A stretch of 53,447 bases of DNA from an uncultured Clostridia bacterium (GCA_934778205.1 CAKVOD010000007.1:1-53447), one strand, 5' to 3'; shown: positions 41,245 through 51,437, counted from the first letter of the stretch. Notes: a model not told the origin generated them from the sequence alone. Translations and numbers: made by a program.

Positions 41245-41343
41245 GTTGCGTGAGCATTTACTAATAATTTTAAAACTTATCTAAATATATACTACTTATA
41301 TGTGTTTTTGCGAATTAAGAGTTTAACTGTATATATTCAAATA

Positions 41344-41373
41344 TTGACAAAAAGGTACAAATTGTGATATACT
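41344..41373 (+). promoter_or_regulatory. Promoter of the HExxH operon
   Basis: TTGACA (41344-41349), 18 nt, TATACT (41368-41373) with TGA extended -10, 18 nt before the ATG. Confidence 0.8.
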
Positions 41374-41391
41374 GCGCGTAGGAGAAAGGAA

Positions 41392-41814
41392 ATGTATTTT
41401 CGCGGAGAATTAGGATATTCATTTGATTTGAATGACGATTGGACAAATGACGAAGTTTTGCGAGTAAAAACGGGAGAAACTTGTTTAGACGCATTCAAAA
41501 ATATTGCCAATCAAGCAAGTATGCTTATTTTTGTTGATAGTTTGAATAATCTAGATGCTTTTCAACTGATTTTAGGGCAAAAGCGTGACGAAATTAGCAA
41601 AAGTAGCCAAATTTTTGAAGAAAACTGTGATTTCGGAAAGAAAATTGCAGTAATAAAGGCGCGCAACGATAAAGATGATAAATTTAGCATTTATTGTTTT
41701 TTTGAAATTGCAAAAAATATTCTTGGGCATATAGTGATTAAAGTTCGTGAACTTGACGATGCGGACGTTTTGTTTGCCGTGCTTGAGTCGTGGAACACGA
41801 GAGGTGGCGAATGA
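41392..41814 (+). CDS. Unknown protein, first gene of HExxH operon
   Basis: 140 aa, soluble, no motif recognised. Predicted alternating alpha/beta (SMLIFVDSLNNLDAFQLIL; GKKIAVIKARNDKDDKFSIYCFFEI; GHIVIKVRELDD). AGGAG lies 8 nt before ATG. Its stop overlaps the start of the metallopeptidase-like gene (ATGA), so the two products are probably made in fixed ratio and may interact. Confidence 0.7.
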   Translation: MYFRGELGYSFDLNDDWTNDEVLRVKTGETCLDAFKNIANQASMLIFVDSLNNLDAFQLILGQKRDEISKSSQIFEENCDFGKKIAVIKARNDKDDKFSIYCFFEIAKNILGHIVIKVRELDDADVLFAVLESWNTRGGE

Positions 41815-43532
41815 ACGCATTTTATCAAGCAATTGAACGCATCGACGAAATAAAGGTCGACGACGCTTTGCGCGCGTCACTTGTCGACGTTTTTGAAAAG
41901 TGGGCAAAATATATTGACGAACATCCAAATGTTAAAATAGATTTTGACAAATTATTTAAGAATAATCTTTATAATAACCTTACGATAAAGTTAGAGGACA
42001 AGGTTGTTGTCGACGGAAGCGAAGTGGGGGGTGCGTACTATTGTGGTAAAAATGAAATACGTGTTTCAAATTTGCCAAATATGCTCTCACATATTTTGAT
42101 GCACGAATTTACGCACTTTGTCTATCACAACACGTATAAAAATTTGCCACTTTGGGCGGATGAGATGCTGACGGAAGCGTTTACGATTGATAGATACAAT
42201 ATCAATTATGGCTCGTATATCAAACTAATCTATTTATTTGAAGTGCTAGACAAAAACTTAGAAAAAATTGATTTTGAGCAATTTTTGAACGGCGAATTTG
42301 ACGCGTATATTAAACAAAACAACCTTGATGACATAAATTCGCAGTTGCTTAGTTTGATTGACAAAACTACGCAAGACCAGTACAACGACATTATGACAAC
42401 AATTGTTTTGGGAAAGTGTTCTAACTTGCTTTCTCAAGGCTTGACTTTCAAGGACTACTTAGCAAATATGCTTGAAACCGATTTGCGAGGGCTCAATTTC
42501 GACGGGAAATTGTATGTTGATAGATTAGCGTACAGCGCTATTCAGTACGTCAATAAAGTGCAGTATGTGGGAACGGACTTTATGCAAGTGCGCTCGTATA
42601 TTGAAAAAATGTGCATAATCAATAGATTGCAAAAAGAGTTTGACGAAAAGATAGAAAATATCCAAACGGGGAAAATAAAAGGCGTTCCGTTTATTCTAGG
42701 AGTTGGCGAAAAACAAGTGATTTTCTGGTATGATTTTCCAAGCTTTAGGAACACGAGCATCACGAAAGGACAATATGCGAAAATTGAAGTGTGCGACAAC
42801 AGCTTTAGTTCTTGCCAAAGTGCTTCTATTGACGGGAAAACCATAATTGAAGTTATGGGGCAAAAGTTTATATTGAATGAAAAAGAAAAACTTTTCACGT
42901 GTGAACAAAATTCGACTGTTGAACTTGAGAAAATCAGCGGAACAATGCAAGAAAACATACAAGAACTTGCCGATGTCTTTAATCTCGCGATTTATAAAGA
43001 TGACAAGCAAAAATTTGTCACAAAATCTGAATACGAATGCGCGCGTGTATTTAGTGGGAACAAAGAGTTCGATTCAAAAATGCGCGACTTGACGCGCTTA
43101 ACTACCGCAATCGGCGCGCCAATTTATGCTTGTAAGCAAAGTTTGTATAAGGTAGGCAAAGACGAAAACTGGGCAATTTTTACGGCGCCGTTTTATAGTA
43201 AGCACGACGAAACTACTTTGTCCACAAAAATTGGCAAGATAACAAAAGAGAACATTATGACAGTTTTGAAAGAACAAAATGTTCAGTTTGGCGAGCAATT
43301 TGACATCGTCGCAAAAGTTGGTGACAAATATGTTACGATTGCGAATGTTTGCAAAGGGCACGCACAAAATAACGAAGATTTCGGCATCAGTGTAAATTAT
43401 CGCGTTGCGCTCAATCAACTAGCGCCCGAACACGCCGACGCCGTACTTTCAGAATTTGTACCAATTGAGAAATCAAACCTCATAAAAATTGACGAATGCT
43501 TTGAAAAAAAGAAAGAAACAATAAAGGAGTAA
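41811..43532 (+). CDS. Cytoplasmic HExxH metallopeptidase-like protein
   Basis: 573 aa. The zinc motif H98-EFT-H102 lies in SHILMHEFTHFVYHN, followed by LPLWADEMLTEAF, where Glu118 (W-x-x-E as in peptidase-MA-like gluzincins) or Glu122 (19 residues after the motif, thermolysin spacing) can be the third ligand. No signal peptide or membrane helix is seen, so it acts in the cytoplasm unless released by lysis. The remaining ~440 residues match no family I know; residues ~300-370 look beta-rich. ATG 41811 has GAGGTGG upstream and overlaps the previous stop; the in-frame ATG at 41790 is rejected. Confidence 0.75.
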   Translation: MNAFYQAIERIDEIKVDDALRASLVDVFEKWAKYIDEHPNVKIDFDKLFKNNLYNNLTIKLEDKVVVDGSEVGGAYYCGKNEIRVSNLPNMLSHILMHEFTHFVYHNTYKNLPLWADEMLTEAFTIDRYNINYGSYIKLIYLFEVLDKNLEKIDFEQFLNGEFDAYIKQNNLDDINSQLLSLIDKTTQDQYNDIMTTIVLGKCSNLLSQGLTFKDYLANMLETDLRGLNFDGKLYVDRLAYSAIQYVNKVQYVGTDFMQVRSYIEKMCIINRLQKEFDEKIENIQTGKIKGVPFILGVGEKQVIFWYDFPSFRNTSITKGQYAKIEVCDNSFSSCQSASIDGKTIIEVMGQKFILNEKEKLFTCEQNSTVELEKISGTMQENIQELADVFNLAIYKDDKQKFVTKSEYECARVFSGNKEFDSKMRDLTRLTTAIGAPIYACKQSLYKVGKDENWAIFTAPFYSKHDETTLSTKIGKITKENIMTVLKEQNVQFGEQFDIVAKVGDKYVTIANVCKGHAQNNEDFGISVNYRVALNQLAPEHADAVLSEFVPIEKSNLIKIDECFEKKKETIKE

Positions 43533-43556
43533 ACCATTTGCGGTTGCTCCTTTTTT
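43523..43556 (+). terminator. Terminator after the HExxH operon
   Basis: AAAGGAG and CTCCTTT arms plus inner AACC/GGTT, ending in six T. Confidence 0.75.
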
Positions 43557-43601
43557 GTATATTGCTCAAAAACTTGTCAATAATTGTCTTGAGGTATAAT
43601 T

Positions 43602-43883
43602 ATGATTGCGCGCAATAATAGTCTACAAATTGAGGATATAAAGCAGGAAATTGAAAAATTGAAAGGGAAAAAAGTAAACCTACTTGTCAATCAAGGAAGA
43701 AAAAAGTACAGCAATTTTGAAGCGATTATTGAAAACACTTATAAGTCAATTTTTGTTGTTCGCTTGCAAGGAGATAGCGTTAAAAATTGCAACAAAGCAA
43801 TGGATTTGCAAACATATAGTTATATTGACATCTTATGTGGAAATGTTGATATAGATGCCACAAGTTTTTCAAAACGTGCTTGA
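43602..43883 (+). CDS. veg: Veg-family protein
   Basis: 93 aa. The pattern IKQEIEKLKGKKVNLLVNQGRKKYSNFEAIIENTYKSIFVVRL and SYIDILCGNVDI matches the Veg family, small proteins linked in Bacillus to biofilm matrix control and spore outgrowth. GAGG sits 8 nt before ATG. The neighbouring SPOCS/LysM gene follows on the same strand, a common clostridial pair. Confidence 0.85.
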   Translation: MIARNNSLQIEDIKQEIEKLKGKKVNLLVNQGRKKYSNFEAIIENTYKSIFVVRLQGDSVKNCNKAMDLQTYSYIDILCGNVDIDATSFSKRA

Positions 43884-44018
43884 TGACGGCACGATTTATT
43901 TTGCATAAAGAACAAAAAATACAACACTCATTATTTGCAATGGCAATTAAGTGTTTTATTTTTCTGGTGTCATATTTTTGAGTGTTTCATAATAGACTAT
44001 ATAAACGCGGAGGAAAAT

Positions 44019-45563
44019 ATGACAAACAAACCAAATGTAAATGTGTGCAGTGCGCTAAACGGTGTTAACATTATTAATAAGCAAAAACAACTTGAGTGTT
44101 CAATTTTTGCGCCAAATTCAAAAACGATACTAGCAGTGAGTTCAACTCCCGTGCTAGAAAAATGCGAAGGCGAAGGGAAATTTATTAAAGTAGAAGGATT
44201 GGTCTATACAAAAGTTTTGTATGAAGATGTCGACGGAACAAATTGTGTCGTCGACAATAAATGCAGTTTTGCCGATGTCATCGATGTTGGCGACGTTGCG
44301 ACTGAGTTTTCTTGTCTTGGCAATGTAGTTCTTTCGGATTTGGATTTTAAAACAAGTAGCACGGACGAAATCAAAGCAAACTTTGTTTTGAATTTTGAGA
44401 TTTGCGTTTTTTGCGAAAACGAAACGCAGTATGTCGAATGCGACAGCGAAGGCTTGTATACTTTACCAACCGAAGTGCAAATTTCAACCTTGCTTGACGC
44501 CAATAGTGAGAATTTTGCTGAAAGTTTTGAAGTAGAACTCGGGGGAAATGTCGCAAGAGTTCTTGATTGTAGCGCTAGCGCAACCGTCAAAGATGTCGCA
44601 GTGAGTGGAAGTCAAATCATTGTGGATGGAATTATTGTCAACAATATTGTTTTTGAATCTTTAGATGATAACCACACGTTAGCAAGCAAAACCGCCACAT
44701 ATGATTTCAAGCAAACATTTGAAATCGCAAATGCGGAAGATGGCGCAAAGGCATTTGCCAATGTTTCCATTATGAGCGACAAATTGCAAGTCGTGTGTGA
44801 GGATGTGGAGGGCAGTATGCTCGCGCACATTGATTACCCAATGACAGCACAATACATAGTTGTCGGAACAAAAACAATAACAAGTTTGACCGACGCTTAT
44901 AGCACAACCAACGAAATCAGCATCACGAACACTTCACAAGGTGTACTCAATATTGTCGGCAATGTGAACAAAACTGAAAAAATTGATACAAATGTTACAA
45001 TTGAAAAGGATAGTCAAACGATTGAAAAAGTCTATTCATACAACATCAACAACATTGACTTGACAAAAAAACTTATAGACGGCGACGTCCTACTTGTTGA
45101 AGGCATTGCGTATTGTAACATAATTTTCCAAAGTTACGACCGCGAAACCGAGTTGAGCGGGAACACATCTATCGTGGCAGAAATTCCATTCTCAACAAAA
45201 ATAGGACTTAGTGGACTAAAAGTCGACGATATAATAATTGCCAAAGCAAGTCCAGTCAGTGTAGATGTTCGTATCAAACGTTCTCAAGAACTTGACATCA
45301 TCGCGGAAATTGAACTCAATATCAATGCCGTCCGCAATTTGACCACAACACTTGTGAGCGACATTGAAATAGGGGAAGAAAAGCCCGCAAGCACCAGTGC
45401 GCTCAGTTTGTATCTCGTGCAAAAGGGCAAAACCTACTGGGACATTGCAAAGCAACTTTCCGTCAATGTCGATGAGTTAGAACTCCAAAATGAGGATGTC
45501 ATTTTGCCGAGCGAAAAAACTGAAAAAGTTGTCTATTTTAGACAATTACAAAAGCAATGTTGA
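44019..45563 (+). CDS. SPOCS (DUF3794) and LysM domain protein
   Basis: 514 aa. Contains repeated beta-rich SPOCS/DUF3794 units (for example KFIKVEGLVYTKVLYEDVDG near the N-terminus, a middle unit near 190-240 and a late unit with VLLVEGIAYCNIIFQSYDRE) and a C-terminal LysM (YLVQKGKTYWDIAKQLSV). This is the layout of clostridial spore-coat/cortex-associated proteins related to SafA/CotX-type factors; LysM binds peptidoglycan. No signal peptide, as expected for a mother-cell coat protein. ATG 44019 has GGAGG 6 nt upstream; an earlier in-frame ATG at 43935 lacks one. Confidence 0.88.
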   Translation: MTNKPNVNVCSALNGVNIINKQKQLECSIFAPNSKTILAVSSTPVLEKCEGEGKFIKVEGLVYTKVLYEDVDGTNCVVDNKCSFADVIDVGDVATEFSCLGNVVLSDLDFKTSSTDEIKANFVLNFEICVFCENETQYVECDSEGLYTLPTEVQISTLLDANSENFAESFEVELGGNVARVLDCSASATVKDVAVSGSQIIVDGIIVNNIVFESLDDNHTLASKTATYDFKQTFEIANAEDGAKAFANVSIMSDKLQVVCEDVEGSMLAHIDYPMTAQYIVVGTKTITSLTDAYSTTNEISITNTSQGVLNIVGNVNKTEKIDTNVTIEKDSQTIEKVYSYNINNIDLTKKLIDGDVLLVEGIAYCNIIFQSYDRETELSGNTSIVAEIPFSTKIGLSGLKVDDIIIAKASPVSVDVRIKRSQELDIIAEIELNINAVRNLTTTLVSDIEIGEEKPASTSALSLYLVQKGKTYWDIAKQLSVNVDELELQNEDVILPSEKTEKVVYFRQLQKQC

Positions 45564-45625
45564 TTTGAAGTCTAAGTATAAAACTGTTAAAAACCGAAAA
45601 TATAATATATGTTTATAATAAAAGA

Positions 45626-45663
45626 AGCATACTACAGGAGCGAAAACTCCATAGTATGCTTTT
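45626..45663. terminator. Bidirectional terminator
   Basis: AGCATACTA / TAGTATGCT outer stem with an inner GGAG/CTCC stem, T run on the plus strand and A run on the other side. It lies between convergent genes. Confidence 0.8.
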
Positions 45664-45700
45664 AAATTATGTATAAGTTTGACAAGAAACGAAATATCTT

Positions 45701-47437
45701 TTAATAATCGTATCCCATATCACGCGCTCGCTCTTCTTGATACTTTCGTTCAATGCCGACATCGCACAATGCAAACATTGCATCGCATTGTTGAATTTCT
45801 TCTTCAAATCTAAAATTATCAAGTTCTAAGTCTTGAAGATTGACACCTTCTACTACCAAATTTCTAGTATCTAAGAGTATATATGCGTCCTTTGCTCTAT
45901 CAAACCAGCATTTCGCTTCTTCAAATCTTTCATTGTTATAATCTTTAATACCTTCATTGTACAACCATTCAGCCTTGCGAACAGCATCATTTATCCCATT
46001 TTGGAGTCTCTCTTCTTCAGAGTAACCGCCGTATATAGAAGGTCTGGTTGGTTCATTGTTGTTGGTGTCATCATCATTTGTATTGTGCGAAATATGATTA
46101 TAAGTTACATATGTTGAGTTGATGCTATTGATGCATTGACCGTAAAGTTTTTTGCAAACTTCCCAAGTTGGACGGTGTTCTTCAAATCTTGAAAAACAAT
46201 CCATAGCTTTAGTAAGGTTTTGTGCAGCGCTATAGTAATTTTGATTTTTAATATTTGTATCCGCTTTCCTCAGATAAGCGATTCCATCGTCCATGCTATT
46301 TTGTTTATAGTTATTTAATGAAGAAATTGCTTTTTCGCATATTTCTAAAGCAAAATCATAGTTGCTTAATTCATAGTAGTGTTTTGCTTTTCCATAAGTT
46401 TCTAGTGCTTTGTCATATTGTTTTGTCAGTTGAATATTTTTAGCATTTTCATAAAAACAATCACCTAAATGCATCATACAACGTTCCTTAATGCTCGTAT
46501 CATCTACCGCGTCCAAGTATTTAAGTGCTTCTTGAAGATATGGTAGTGCTGAATCAAATTTGGAGTCTATAAACATTTCACTTCCCAAATTAAATATGTA
46601 CATCCCTAAGTCTGCTTGGCATTGTTTTGCTTTTTTAGCATCTCCGGCTTTTTTATAATCGGCAAGGGCAAGAGTATAAAAATCTACAACGTCAACATAC
46701 TTTTTGCAATTTTTTGCGCGCGCATATTTTTTGTCACCTTCTAGTATAAGATAACTAGCATTAAGGGCGACACATTCTTTGTATTTTACAAAAGCGCCTG
46801 CTGTATTATAATTTGTCTTTGCTTGCGCAAGCAAATTATTTGCGGCATCAAAGTTCCCATTATCGAATTTGTCGCGTGCCTGTTGAAATAAGTTGTCCCC
46901 AATCCTTTCATAACATCTGTTTTTACATTTATCGCATTTGTTTGAGTATTCATCAAAGTTGCCACTTTTATAAACTTCACTTGCAGCAGAATAGAGTTCA
47001 ATTGCAAAAGAAAATTGCTTGTTATTCTCATATTGCTTTGCTTTTGTAGCCAATCCTTGCGCTTTTTCATAGTAGCATTTTTTTGCGGATTGGTCGCATA
47101 GCGTGCAACCTTCAATATAGTTTTGATTTGCAAAAATCTCTTTAGCAGATTGATAGTATTTTATTGCGTCATCATACTTTTGTTTTGAAAGTAGAGAGTC
47201 TGCTTCTCTAACAATAGAATTTCCTTTTTCTATAAGTCGTTGTCGCTTGTTATCCTTGTGGGTATCATATTTGTCTTTTAATTTTCCAATCAATGACTTT
47301 GACTCTTGATTCCCTTCAACTGTTAACCATATCACATTACCATTGTCGTCATCAGTGAAAAGTGGGTCGTCAACCACTTTTCCTCCTAGTTTTTTTGCTA
47401 ATCTCTTCTTTTCTTTTTCTTTTTCTTTTACATCCAT
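45701..47437 (-). CDS. TPR-like repeat protein of unknown function
   Basis: 578 aa. About nine helical-pair repeats of TPR/SEL1 type, for example KYDDAIKYYQSAKEIFANQN, NKQFSFAIELYSAASEVYKS, GNFDAANNLLAQAKTNYNTA and KQYDKALETYGKAKHYYEL. Many cysteines lie between repeats (CTLCDQSAKKC, CDKCKNRC). An N-terminal Lys-rich segment and an Asn/Asp-rich linker near 470 are present. No signal peptide or TM helix: a cytoplasmic scaffold. GAGGTG lies about 9 nt before ATG. Single gene with no hint of a partner. Confidence 0.8.
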   Translation of the reverse strand: MDVKEKEKEKKRLAKKLGGKVVDDPLFTDDDNGNVIWLTVEGNQESKSLIGKLKDKYDTHKDNKRQRLIEKGNSIVREADSLLSKQKYDDAIKYYQSAKEIFANQNYIEGCTLCDQSAKKCYYEKAQGLATKAKQYENNKQFSFAIELYSAASEVYKSGNFDEYSNKCDKCKNRCYERIGDNLFQQARDKFDNGNFDAANNLLAQAKTNYNTAGAFVKYKECVALNASYLILEGDKKYARAKNCKKYVDVVDFYTLALADYKKAGDAKKAKQCQADLGMYIFNLGSEMFIDSKFDSALPYLQEALKYLDAVDDTSIKERCMMHLGDCFYENAKNIQLTKQYDKALETYGKAKHYYELSNYDFALEICEKAISSLNNYKQNSMDDGIAYLRKADTNIKNQNYYSAAQNLTKAMDCFSRFEEHRPTWEVCKKLYGQCINSINSTYVTYNHISHNTNDDDTNNNEPTRPSIYGGYSEEERLQNGINDAVRKAEWLYNEGIKDYNNERFEEAKCWFDRAKDAYILLDTRNLVVEGVNLQDLELDNFRFEEEIQQCDAMFALCDVGIERKYQEERARDMGYDY

Positions 47438-47641
47438 AATATCAACACCTCTTTGTAAATTATGTCTTTTAGAAATTGATTAAACCTGCAAATTTCACTA
47501 AATTTACTAGGGAAATGTGCAAATTTATCCAATAATGAAAAGTATAACATATACACATTCTAAAGTCAATATTAGTTTTTAAATTGCTTCAAAAAATAAG
47601 GATGTTTCTATTGGAAAAATAATCTGTTGCATAAAAAATGC

Positions 47642-47670
47642 TTGATATTTTTTTGCATTTGTGGTAAACT
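47642..47670 (+). promoter_or_regulatory. Promoter of the shared surface-protein cassette (copy B)
   Basis: TTGATA (47642-47647), 17 nt, TAAACT (47665-47670), TGG extended -10. Nearly identical to copies A and C. Confidence 0.85.
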
Positions 47671-47701
47671 AAACGAAAATTTACGAGTGAGGAAACAAAA
47701 A

Positions 47702-49112
47702 ATGATTAAGCACTTAACTAAACGGGGGGGGGGGGGCGTCTAAGAATTATCCACAAGAGAGTGGAACATCCTCAAAAATTACAAGTGAAAATGTAACATT
47801 GGAGTCGACCACACGCCTAACAAACACCGAGGGCGGGCAAGAAAATAATGTTGAGAAAATATTAATAAAAGATAGTAAAAATGCACATATTACCCATAGT
47901 GACAATACGAAAATTAAAGAATGTGCGCAAAGGGGTAGTATGCAAAATAACGGGAATAGTACGAAATCAGCAAAAGGCAAGTCCGCACAAATTTTTGTGT
48001 GGTTCTTTGCAATGATGACCTTGTGTCTTGGAATGTGCTTAGGGCTCACATTTGGTGCGCTCAAAGACAGCAAAACTGCAACAGGCGTCATTAGTATAGT
48101 TTTGCCACCAACTGCAGGCGTCAGCGGTTCGTACCTGTATTATGATTTTACAAATCAAAAAATATATCAAGGTATGGATACAAATGGAAATGTTTTGACT
48201 GCTGATACAATTTATTCGCCAAAGCTTGTGTTAGCAAACACTCAAAGTGGCAGTAGCGCGTACATAAAACTGGAAATGAATTTGCTTGGTATGACAACGT
48301 TAAATTACAACACAAGTGGCACAACCGCAAGTTTTTCGGATAGCACAACGCTTGCCACGTCAACTTCAAATGGCATCGTCACACTGACGACGCAAAAAGC
48401 AGTCGCACAGTATGCGTATATGTTCTTAGATAATGTGTTATCAAATTTGCGTGTAAAGGAGGTGCTGACAAACGCAACGCTTCAAATAAAAGCCAGTGTT
48501 TCACTAGATGCTAATTTTGCAAGCAGTAGTTCAAATTATTTGTATTACAATTTTACTACCTCCGATACAATGGTTGATATTCCAACAGGAACTAACTACA
48601 CAATCAACGCAGTGACGCAGAGCCCTACAGTAGGGCAACCTTATACTTTCGAAGTCGCAACTGATGTTTCGTGCAACAAAACCGCACCAGTTGTAAAAGT
48701 TAATGGTGTTGCTTTAACTGCATCGGGTAGTGCAAACGGTGTTTACACATACACAATTGCAAGCCTCCAAGGTGGGGAAAATATAACAATAACGCCAGTT
48801 ATAAATACCTATACAATTACGGTTTCGCCAACGGGAGATTCGCCATCGGGTGCAAGTACTACTACAATAACGCTTTCCTATGGCGACTATATCATAAAGA
48901 AATCTGGTGATGTAAACTTGTATTACCGAAAATCGGGTGGGTCTAATACAGTGATATATACGGGTACTAGCGGTAGCAGGTATTCAGTATCAAGTTATAG
49001 TTTGGATGATGGCATAACTATGGTAGATAAGGAGTACATTGTAACAAGTGACATGTCTATTCAAGCGTATTGGAGTTACAGTGGTGGTGGCACTCCGTCG
49101 CCTGCATTCTAG
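47702..49112 (+). CDS. Surface protein with poly-G leader (phase-variable, OFF: frameshifted)
   Basis: ATG 47702 begins MIKHLTKR, then 13 G (47724-47736). In this length the frame reads Gly-Gly-Gly-Gly-Val and hits TAA at 47741. With 12 G the frame continues through ASKNYPQESG into the long ORF and gives ~469 aa: a polar leader of ~95 residues, one TM segment (IFVWFFAMMTLCLGMCLGLTFG), a conserved KDSKTATGVISIVLPPTAGV, beta-rich Ig-like modules (CNKTAPVVKVNG, SLQGGENITITPV) and a GGGTPSPAF end. It is a close paralogue of the 51498 product but lacks its Hint domain. A TTG start at 47799 is a weak alternative without a ribosome binding site; GAGTGAGGA precedes 47702. Either phase-OFF or a homopolymer error. 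Confidence 0.82.
47724..47736 (+). repeat. Poly-G tract (13 G), out-of-frame state
   Basis: One G more than the in-frame length for this gene. The stop codon appears two codons after the tract. Confidence 0.88.
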
Positions 49113-49216
49113 TTTTAACAATTGTTTTTCATGTTTTGAGGGTGATTATTTAGTTGAGTGGCTGACAAATAGCCTTTAATGCAGAATTTTCAAGAATATA
49201 AATATGACTAACAAAC

Positions 49217-49259
49217 AAAAAACACGGATATTGAGCATTGCTCAAATATCTGTGTTTTT
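49217..49259. terminator. Bidirectional terminator between surface protein B and the LTA-synthase-like gene
   Basis: AAAAACAC-GGATATT-GAGC pairs with GCTC-AAATATC-TGTGTTTTT with one wobble and one bulge; T runs on both strands. The rest of 49113-49399 shows no gene. Confidence 0.8.
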
Positions 49260-49399
49260 CTTTATCACTATCATACTTTGTCATAAGTAATGAATGTTAC
49301 GAGTAATAAACACTATAGTCTTATTGTTATATAGCCCGAGGTTGTAGCCAAAGTAGAAATGTTCCCCGAAACGTGAAAATATTTAGGAAATGAAGAGTA

Positions 49400-51364
49400 T
49401 TACATTGTTATACTTGGATGAGGGTATGAAAAGTAGTTGTAGGTGTAGATTTTTTCAATCGTTTCCTGCTTTTTATAGAAAGTAGCAATATTTTTTTTGA
49501 AAGTAGCAATATCTTCATCTGTGATTGATTCATCGTTCACTTCAATCTTTTGTGAGTCATAGGTAAACATTTTGTCCGTACACATTCCGTTTTGGAACGA
49601 CACTAAAACGGAATTTTTGATGTCATCTGTAAATATACCAAATCCTTGCGCTAAATTGCAGTTGTATTCAAATCCAAACAAATCGCAAACGGTGGGGTAA
49701 ATATCGTATGAGTTGCAGAAAGAATCAATTTGCGTCTTTGCAACCTTATCATTATATATAATGAGTGGAACATTATATAGTTTTGCATTTTCAGGATTAT
49801 TCGTCGAAATGCCCTTTACCTTATAAGTTAAGTTTTCGTAAAAACTATAGTGGTCACCGTACATAACAACAGTCGTTGTGTCTAGAATATTGAGTTCCGC
49901 TAATCTATCGAAAATCAATTTTACCATATCGTCCGTATCTTTGCACGATGCTTTGTAGTAAATCAAAATATCCTTGTCGCTTGCGTTTGTCGGTACAACA
50001 AAATCAGTTTGAGTGTTCACATAGTTTTCGTACTCAGCAAAATGTTCGCGAACGTATGAAACGTTTTTGTTCAATCGCGCATTGTTGCCATTGTAAGGGC
50101 CGTGTGTTGTAATGCTCGTGTAGTAACTAAAGAAGTGTTTATCTTTTGGAATGAATGAATCAATGATATTTTTGATTATCTCACTATCAAGGTCCCAATC
50201 TGTCCATTTGCCCGTTGACCCCGTTATTGTGTAGTCCTCAAGTCCATAAATATTATCGAATCCAAGTTTTGGCATAATGTCGGAGCGCCTGTAAAAATAT
50301 TTTGAATAACCATGGTAGTAGTTGACTTGACTTTCCACATCATTTTCTTTAAACAAATTTGTGAGAGCGTACGGCACTTCAACTCCAACGCTATATCCGT
50401 AATCATAAAGCATTCGTTCATATGGCGAATTTCCAACGAAAGCAAGTACTTCGCTTATGTTGGTTGCATTTTTTGAGTGGTAGTTGTTCATAAATGTTGC
50501 TCCGCCTGTTGTCAATTCATAAAGGAAAGGAGTGTTAATTGGGTCAATAGCAAAACTATCAAAACTTTCAAGGCAAAGCATAATCAAATTATCATTTTGA
50601 GCAGTGCCAAAATACTTTGAGTGCGTGTTTTTTATTTTGCTACCTTCCAAAATATGCATATCAATTTCAAGTTTTGTATTATCTTGCAGTGTTTTTGAGG
50701 ATGAAAGTTGTCTACCAATGTCTTTGATGTAAAATCCAAATGTTCCAAAGCGCTTGAACGCCTCAACTTTCATAAATGAATTGTTCCACAAATCTTTGTC
50801 AGTAATCTCTGTAGATTCGTTTGAATTAGTGTTATGGCTAAGTTTGTATGATTGTGCGCAAAATGTACCGATGCCCACCGATTGAAAACCAATGAATAAG
50901 CATAGAATCATAATAATACGCGTTTTTTTGCTAAAAGAATTTCGCGGTAGCGTCTTGTATAAATATATGCTAAGCATTACAAACACAAAAAAAACAAGCA
51001 CATTCAAAACCACATACCACCAGTTGACAAAACTAGCGTCAAATATTTGCACAGCCTGCCCGCCAAGACTTAGCATTGAAAAATTAAATACTTCGCTCAA
51101 CATATGATAAAGAGTATTGTTTAGAATGTTGAAAAACACTTGTACAAACAATAGCACACTAGCAAGGGAAATCCAAGTTTTCCCACCAGTAGGCGTCAAA
51201 AACAAAATACCTAGATAAATGAGCATAAAAGCAAAATCAAGCAAAAAATATTTTGGCAAAACGCCAAATCCAAGCGACGCAAAATTTATAATTTCAAGCA
51301 AAATTGAAAATACTATAAATATAAACGGGTGTAGCCATTCTCTTGAATAAATCTTTTCCAACAT
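49400..51364 (-). CDS. LTA synthase family sulfatase-fold phosphoglycerol transferase
   Basis: 654 aa. About five N-terminal transmembrane helices, then a large extracellular sulfatase-like domain. Active-site features: ESFDS (metal Glu), catalytic Thr in NATNISEV, THGPY histidine and VMYGDHYSFY (Asp/His). Such enzymes (LtaS-type) polymerise or transfer glycerol phosphate from phosphatidylglycerol to glycolipid anchors or glycans. Polymer versus transferase role cannot be told. The signal-peptidase cleavage that separates the TM part in LtaS is not obvious. TTGGGAG lies 4 nt before ATG. It lies between the two paralogous phase-variable surface genes. Confidence 0.88.
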   Translation of the reverse strand: MLEKIYSREWLHPFIFIVFSILLEIINFASLGFGVLPKYFLLDFAFMLIYLGILFLTPTGGKTWISLASVLLFVQVFFNILNNTLYHMLSEVFNFSMLSLGGQAVQIFDASFVNWWYVVLNVLVFFVFVMLSIYLYKTLPRNSFSKKTRIIMILCLFIGFQSVGIGTFCAQSYKLSHNTNSNESTEITDKDLWNNSFMKVEAFKRFGTFGFYIKDIGRQLSSSKTLQDNTKLEIDMHILEGSKIKNTHSKYFGTAQNDNLIMLCLESFDSFAIDPINTPFLYELTTGGATFMNNYHSKNATNISEVLAFVGNSPYERMLYDYGYSVGVEVPYALTNLFKENDVESQVNYYHGYSKYFYRRSDIMPKLGFDNIYGLEDYTITGSTGKWTDWDLDSEIIKNIIDSFIPKDKHFFSYYTSITTHGPYNGNNARLNKNVSYVREHFAEYENYVNTQTDFVVPTNASDKDILIYYKASCKDTDDMVKLIFDRLAELNILDTTTVVMYGDHYSFYENLTYKVKGISTNNPENAKLYNVPLIIYNDKVAKTQIDSFCNSYDIYPTVCDLFGFEYNCNLAQGFGIFTDDIKNSVLVSFQNGMCTDKMFTYDSQKIEVNDESITDEDIATFKKNIATFYKKQETIEKIYTYNYFSYPHPSITM

Positions 51365-51437
51365 AAACTCCCAATTGTAGAATCTTTATCTTTTCAATAA
51401 TTATAACATAAAACTTCAAAAAAAAACTAATTTTTGA

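Noticed and set aside
43595..43600. TATAAT just before the veg start as its promoter
   Set aside because: It would put transcription start inside the coding region; GAGG next to it serves as ribosome binding site, and the -35 spacing is only 15 nt.
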